A program made the translations under genes and the position numbers. Below the pieces are notes generated by a model. It worked only from the letters and a program-made list of their open reading frames with translations. It searched no databases and had not been told where the DNA came from. Below are positions 58,901-64,000 of a DNA stretch of 64,000 nt, piece after piece (the stretch's first letter is position 1; every line of letters begins with the position of its first letter). Source of the DNA: Apis mellifera. Taxonomy: Eukaryota; Arthropoda; Insecta; Hymenoptera; Apidae. Location: the NCBI RefSeq assembly GCF_003254395.2, contig NC_037641.1, positions 605,001 through 669,000 of the forward strand, written 5' to 3'.

Positions 58901-60853
58901 TCCAAGAATTTAAAATCTTTCATATTCATTTTATTCTTAGTGTTTTTGAAAACATAAATTATATATGGTTATTCATATAAATATTCAAACATTAATGTTT
59001 GCTTAACTTTAATAACTTATATCTTTATTAATTATAGAAGAAATTTTAAATTTATTTTAATAGAATATTTAATGTATTAAATACAAACAGATATGATATA
59101 TTAGAAATTCAAATTGTTAAATTAAATTAACAAATATACAATTGCATGAATCTTCGTATCTTCGTATAAACAATTGAATCATCGAATGAATAAAAAACAA
59201 GAATACGAATTAAAGAAAAATAACAAATTCATCTAAAATAAGAATAAAATATAAAATAAATTGTTAACAAAAAAAACAATATCTTATTTACTACTTTTAA
59301 TATCTTATATTACTCAATATGTATTATAGAACCAAGAATATATCAAAATAAATAATTTTTATAAAAAATTTTAATTATTACATTATAAATTTTTAGTTCG
59401 AAAAAAAATTGCTATTTTAATTATTTTACTATTAATTTTTAAAATGTTTGAATATTTTTACAATGAGAAAAATAATGGTTTCATTTAATTTTTAATATAT
59501 GTTAATTTTATATATTATTGTATTATATTAAATTAGTTATACAAATAATTATTTATATTTGTAAAGTGTAATAAATATTCTATTGAAAAAAACAAGTTTA
59601 AACAAACATTAATTTCTTCTATAATTAAGATAGATTTTAATTTATTATTTATTATCATTAAAGCATATATTAATATGCAAATATTTTTATAAATAACTGT
59701 ATGTATATATATCATACATTTTTACATACATCACATTAATCATGATACATAAATGATGTTATATAAATAATTTTTGCCAAATCTATTAAATTAGTAAAAT
59801 TAATTAAAAGTGTATTGCAAATGTTCAATTGTCTATAATGAATAAAAAAAAAATTATTCCAAAACAATATTGATAAATAGAATTGCTTTGTAAAATTGCA
59901 TAAATGTTTCATAAAATTTAAAAAAATCTGGGTGTAAATATTTCTTATTGCTTATAGCTTATTGTCAAATTATTCAATATATTAATAGAATAGCAGATAA
60001 TATTTTTCGAAAAAGATCTCAAAAACAGATATTAGGATATATAGAAAAATATATCGCTTATCAGAAGATAAGATAAATAGATTTGCATAGAAATGCAATT
60101 GATATCAACGCAGAAATATTGCCAGATATTGATAAATCAATAAATGTAAAGATTGTTAGACATCATTTGAATGAATTTGAATTAAAAAAATGATTTACAA
60201 AAAGAAAAGATTATTAATTTCAAAAAAAAAATAGATGGATAGAAATAAACTTTATAAAAATTCATTTTAATTAGATTTATGAATTGTGATCAAAAATAAT
60301 ATTTATAGATAGATTGAAATTTAATAGATTTGGATTCGATGAGAAAATATATATTAGAAACATATATTGTATCCAAGAATATTGAAAAATATTGAAAAAA
60401 ATTTAATTAATGATATTATTAACAATATTAAATTAACGATGAAAGATTGTAATGGATTACTTACCGACTGGAATGTTCATGAATGATGTTCATCTAATTT
60501 ATCATACACAAGAAATCATATAAGAAATATGTATTTAAATGTTGTGGGACATATTATATAAATAAATATCCACGTATCTACATAAATAGATACAATATTA
60601 AAAAATTAGAAATCATATAATTTAAAATTATATATTATAATAAAAAATGAGATATTATTGCATAGTTACATTTTTCTTGTGCTTTTTTTATGCCATGTAC
60701 TCATTTTTATTACTTTCATTTCTTTTATCTTTGCTTATCAACTTTTAAAATTAATTTTCTATAATTTATGTTTTTCCACTTTTGGAATATTTACTAATTA
60801 TGAAATTTTTTCATTACGCTAATTTTTTTATTGATTATAATAATATTAGTGTT

Positions 60854-60898
60854 ATCGTTAAACATATTAAACACTTATATGCATATCGTTAAACATAT
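60854..60898. repeat. Direct repeat, 14 bp at a 31-bp period
   Basis: ATCGTTAAACATAT at 60854-60867 and 60885-60898, each followed by a related CACTTAT, suggesting an imperfect 31-bp duplication. Confidence 0.7.
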
Positions 60899-61581
60899 AG
60901 CACTTATTATTTACATATTTATTTTTAGCATATCGAATAAATGGCCAATTGCAATAAATAAATTGTATAAAATTGTATATTTTATCGAAAAACGAAACAA
61001 AAAAAAAAGATTAAAATTGAAAAAATGTATAAACAAGTTAAACGAATAATATGGATTGTTATAAAATCATATATATGAATACAAAATATAACAATGAATA
61101 AATAATTTTAAATCAAAATTTTTTAAAACCTATTATTTGAACGAATATTATACTATATTTATTATTAATAAAAATAATAAAAACATATATTTTTTTTGTT
61201 TCTCATATCTTTGGATTAATTCTCTTATACGAAACTTGATATTTATATTTGATATAGAAAAAAAATTATTTAATCAAAAATTTATTAATAAATTAAAATA
61301 TACAAAATATTTACAAAATAAAAATATCAACAAATTTATATACAAAGTTTATATTAGATGTATAAATATAATATAAACTTTTCAATAAAATCATTTTCTA
61401 TAATCTCTAATCATATCCTTTTCATTTTTATTTCTTTACATTACAATTCGCAACATTTATACAAATTTATTTTGGTTTAAGAAATCTAGTTAAATTAACA
61501 AAATTATGTCAATTAAATTATCTATATCCAAATTTATAATAATGAATGAAATAATAATCAGAAAACTATTTATTTTCATAT

Positions 61582-61959
61582 TCAAATATTAATTATGTTT
61601 CCACTAATTCGATTTATATTAATTCGAACGTTATTTGAAGCATTCATTGCGTTCGTGTGTGAGTCTAACATGCGCATACGATCGCTTGGATATGGACCTA
61701 TTCGGTACTTATTTTTCCAGACAAGAGGCGCGACGCAGCACACCAATGGCGGGTGCATTTTGAAAGTTGAAACACATTCACGACCGAATTCATCCTGATT
61801 GCTTTGCTGCTGCGCGCTAAATACCTGTTTAGTGATTCCGCCGCCGCGTGCCACTTTCACAGCAAAAATCTGTCGAACATGTTTGAGACTCGATTTCCAA
61901 ACCAACATGCACACGACAATACCAATTTTTCTGTCTATAGACAATAATTCTATTAACAT
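61582..61959 (-). CDS. Hypothetical ORF (125 codons)
   Basis: ATG at 61959 on the minus strand opens 125 codons to the stop at 61582, spanning the whole island. The start is MLIELLSIDRKIGIVVCMLV; the middle is basic and Gly-rich (VKVARGGGITKQVF), then Cys/Pro/Trp-containing (MHPPLVCCVAPLVWK), and the tail is Asn/Ile-rich in A+T-rich DNA. A donor-like AACAG|GTATTT occurs inside. Two shorter + strand frames overlap. No family is recognised. It is the longest ATG-started minus-strand frame that is not CT-driven, but still within chance for island composition. Confidence 0.2.
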   Translation of the reverse strand: MLIELLSIDRKIGIVVCMLVWKSSLKHVRQIFAVKVARGGGITKQVFSAQQQSNQDEFGRECVSTFKMHPPLVCCVAPLVWKNKYRIGPYPSDRMRMLDSHTNAMNASNNVRININRISGNIINI

Positions 61960-61989
61960 GTATCGAATATTTTGGAAGAACTTCAAAGT

Positions 61990-62620
61990 TAAATCAAAGG
62001 AAAAGTTTTGTTATATTTAACATTTTGATCAGTTAAAATATTGTTAATTCTGTTGTTTATTATTAAAATTTAATTAATATTTTTTTAAGAAATTATTGTT
62101 TATTGTGTATCTAATTCTCAATTACATTTTTATTCAATTCTTTATTATAGTCTTACAGAAAAATCTTATTATTTAATAAAAAATATTCAAATAATATTTA
62201 AAAAATATTGAACATTTTATTGCAATAAATCAATAACGAATACATTAAAGTCCATAATGTATATAAAATTTATAATTTATAATAATTATCTAGCAAAATA
62301 TAAATATAATATATATATTTACATATATACGTTCTATGCACAAAAATTCTATTTCTGAGATTAAAGCAGGATAAATTAACTTTATATATAAATGTATATA
62401 TGTTTTATTAGCTCTATATATTAATTAGCTCTATATATTATATATATATTAGTAATCAATTTAAAAAGTTAATTATTAAAAACATACACAAAGTTATTAA
62501 TGAATTATATAAAAAAATTTAAATTTTTCTTTTTTAATTATAACTTGATTTTTATTTTACTCATAACATTTTATCCAATATTTTTTCTTCATCAATATTT
62601 AATCTAACTTTTCCCACTCG
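61990..62620. other. A+T-rich desert
   Basis: Contains a 17-bp tandem duplication (62408-62440); otherwise nothing recognised. Confidence 0.65.
62408..62440. repeat. 17-bp tandem duplication
   Basis: TTAGCTCTATATATTAA at 62408-62424 is followed directly by a second copy that matches for 16 bases. Confidence 0.8.
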
Positions 62621-63010
62621 TATCTTGATCTCGGAGAATAATTTAATGCTCGTGATCGAGGATTGCGTCCTCACGCGGTCGTGCAGGTATAAGACACGAC
62701 ATGCTCGCATCTAAATTCATCCGTGATTCGTTGTCGTCCTAAACGAACAAACATACGTATATGTGGCCCTGTGCTCGCTCTCCATGGAGTTACTTCCATG
62801 ACAAAGGCCGGTCAAACCTGCCTGACAACCTGTAAAATTCCTATGAATGAGCGCAACCTTCTCTTCTGGTCACCAGCAACGGCGTGTGTTCAGGGCTCTC
62901 GTTTTCGAGAGTGTGCGCGCGAATGACTTCGACCTCGTCCGTTATTAAATTCCTCGACCTCAAGAAGCCGGGATACACGCGGCCTGTACGGAATAAAAGG
63001 GGAGATTCCC
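62620..63010. other. Balanced CpG-containing island
   Basis: Holds a TTTT-loop hairpin (CTCTCG/CGAGAG at 62896-62911) and the palindrome CTCCATGGAG near 62780. Short overlapping + strand frames (62723-62926 and 62884-63078) have no supporting signals. The profile could suit a promoter or enhancer. Confidence 0.35.
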
Positions 63011-63026
63011 GGTGTCACGTGACACC
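63011..63026. promoter_or_regulatory. 16-bp palindromic CLEAR/E-box site
   Basis: GGTGTCAC joined to GTGACACC is a perfect palindrome whose core, GTCACGTGAC, is the CLEAR motif bound by MITF/TFE- and USF-type bHLH-zipper factors. Full 10-bp core conservation with extra symmetrical flanks makes it the best single regulatory site in the window. Confidence 0.5.
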
Positions 63027-63029
63027 ATC

Positions 63030-63075
63030 GAACTTCGATTATTTTTTCCACAGACAACGGTCTTACATAGTAAGA
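63030..63075 (+). other. Strong acceptor followed by a donor, possible 16-nt micro-exon
   Basis: CGATTATTTTTTCCACAG (AG at 63052-63053) is followed 16 bases later by CATA|GTAAGA (GT at 63070). The spacing would define a micro-exon at 63054-63069; such exons exist in neuronal genes. The donor is moderate. Confidence 0.15.
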
Positions 63076-63089
63076 TGATCGAAAATTGA

Positions 63090-63795
63090 ATTTTTATCTT
63101 CATTCAAATATATTATTTATATATTTTTGGTCATGTTTAAGTAATCTTGGTAATTGATATTCTTTTAGATTATCTTAATTTATTATAATTCTAATTTTTT
63201 TTCTATACGAACATATTTTAGATTATATCAATGTGATTGAAAATCAAATTTTTAAATTTCTATTTTTACATATTATTAATTACGTTTATGAAAATCTTAA
63301 TATTAATCAGATTTTTCTTTAACATTATGTATTTTTAATATTATGTATATTTAAATTCTTTTTACATAAGTATAATTATTTAAAATTTTAATAGGTATAC
63401 AAAAGAGATACAAATTTTTATTAATATAAAATATCAATAAATTTTATTTTTAAAGTTTTTCTAATTAGATTAGATTTAACATTAAAATTTGATCAAAATT
63501 AAAAATTGTAAAAAATTTTGGAAAAGAATTGTAAAAATTGAAATATATTTTTAAATATTTTTTATATCTATATATTTATAAATATTTATATTTGAAATAT
63601 TATATAATATTGATTTGTATTAGATAATTTAATACATATTATATAGGTAGCTATTGAAATTAATAAAGGAATAAAAATTTTTAAAGAAAAAATATATAAA
63701 TCATTAAATCTTTTAAAAATATTCTTTTATAAATCCCTTTTATAAATTTTTCCAAATTTCTTAAGATTTTTTAAAATCAAAATTGTGTTTAAAAA
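63090..63795. other. A+T-rich desert
   Basis: No gene recognised. Confidence 0.65.
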
Positions 63796-63799
63796 TATT

Positions 63800-64000
63800 A
63801 AAACTAGCCTAGTCAATGTGAAAAATATCAAGCTTAGAATGTTAAGTCTAGCCAAAGTCGGAACGTTAGGATATAGTTGGTATATGTTAGAGTGTTGAAG
63901 TAAATTTTAATTGACTCTATGGGAGAGCTGTTTTATGATGACTTTATGGTAGTAAAAGTAATAGACGAAGAATAAATTGGTGGCGAATATAAAATATATA
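63800..64000 (+). mobile_element. Possible LTR-retrotransposon edge (truncated by the window)
   Basis: At about 63817 the texture changes from desert to a segment starting TGTGAAAAATATC. It holds a compact mixed-base stretch (about 63840-63960), an AATAAA at 63971-63976 and then TTGGTGGCGA, which resembles the LTR end and the TGGCGA start of some insect retrotransposon primer-binding sites. No internal region is visible before the window ends. The similarity is textural. It could also be the tail of a transcript. Confidence 0.2.

Larger units (their letters stand above)
54740..61580. other. Long A+T-rich desert
   Basis: Nearly 7 kb of A/T runs with tiny richer patches (about 56.39 and 57.08 kb) that hold no supportable feature. 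The open frames in it are Asn/Ile/Lys/Phe/Tyr-rich and composition-driven. Tandem repeats inside are listed separately. Confidence 0.75.

Noticed and set aside
62684..62695. GTGCAGGTATAAG, resembling a recursive splice (ratchet) site
   Set aside because: It lacks the pyrimidine tract that ratchet points need; no full YYY-CAG|GTAAGT site was found on either strand.

Overview
The window looks like nuclear DNA of an insect, most likely a honey-bee-like hymenopteran (inference). It is very A+T-rich, with long stretches of A/T runs and few G or C. It carries many (TA)n microsatellites and is broken up by short, sharply bounded, more balanced and CpG-containing islands. I see no bacterial gene organisation. 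I recognise no protein family, tRNA, rRNA, CRISPR array or intact transposase. It reads as a gene desert or the interior of very large introns.

Layout. About thirty islands of 0.2-1.2 kb sit in A+T desert. They centre near 0.6, 2.8, 4.1, 5.0, 7.6, 9.0, 10.0, 10.9, 12.1, 13.8, 15.2, 17.2, 18.3, 19.9, 23.5, 24.7, 26.1, 27.6, 28.9, 30.1, 32.1, 33.2, 36.5, 37.5, 41.1, 43.2, 44.2, 46.2, 49.0, 50.0, 51.9, 54.5, 61.8 and 62.9 kb. From 0.6 to 33 kb they recur every 1-2 kb; later they thin out, and 54.8-61.5 kb is almost pure A+T. Many islands carry purine-rich tracts, mostly on the + strand (15.0-15.2, 16.9-17.7, 20.0-20.2, 23.5, 24.8, 36.3-36.5, 44.1, 49.0 kb).

Coding potential. No open reading frame is long enough to stand out from chance. 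In roughly 10 kb of balanced sequence, open frames of 70-130 codons are expected on both strands. I therefore list only frames with an added reason: a real ATG in good context, a strong splice-site-like sequence, a signal-peptide or membrane pattern, or a close fit to an island. All are low confidence. The best-formed splice unit is 33131-33218 (+), which has a long pyrimidine tract, AG, and then a GTAAGT donor. Candidate first coding exons ending in good donors lie at 19350-19431, 25875-25952, 49042-49148 and 54452-54526 (+). Minus-strand exon candidates lie at 18422-18539, 23304-23441, 29161-29210 and 43063-43136. Their reading phases differ, so they do not assemble into one obvious gene.

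Non-coding structure. The clearest directly visible signals are perfect palindromes and hairpins: a 34-bp palindrome at 40421-40454, a 20-bp palindrome beside a second hairpin at 10921-10963, and a GC-clamped hairpin at 23533-23551. There is also a (CG)n tract running into an inverted repeat at 18170-18213. Textbook transcription-factor motifs occur in the islands: an RFX X-box at 27748, a CLEAR-type E-box palindrome at 63011, an AP-1 site at 26873 and a DR1 site at 37590. The last 200 bp resemble the edge of an LTR. The most economical reading is a regulatory archipelago, perhaps with a few small or alternative exons, in a long non-coding region.
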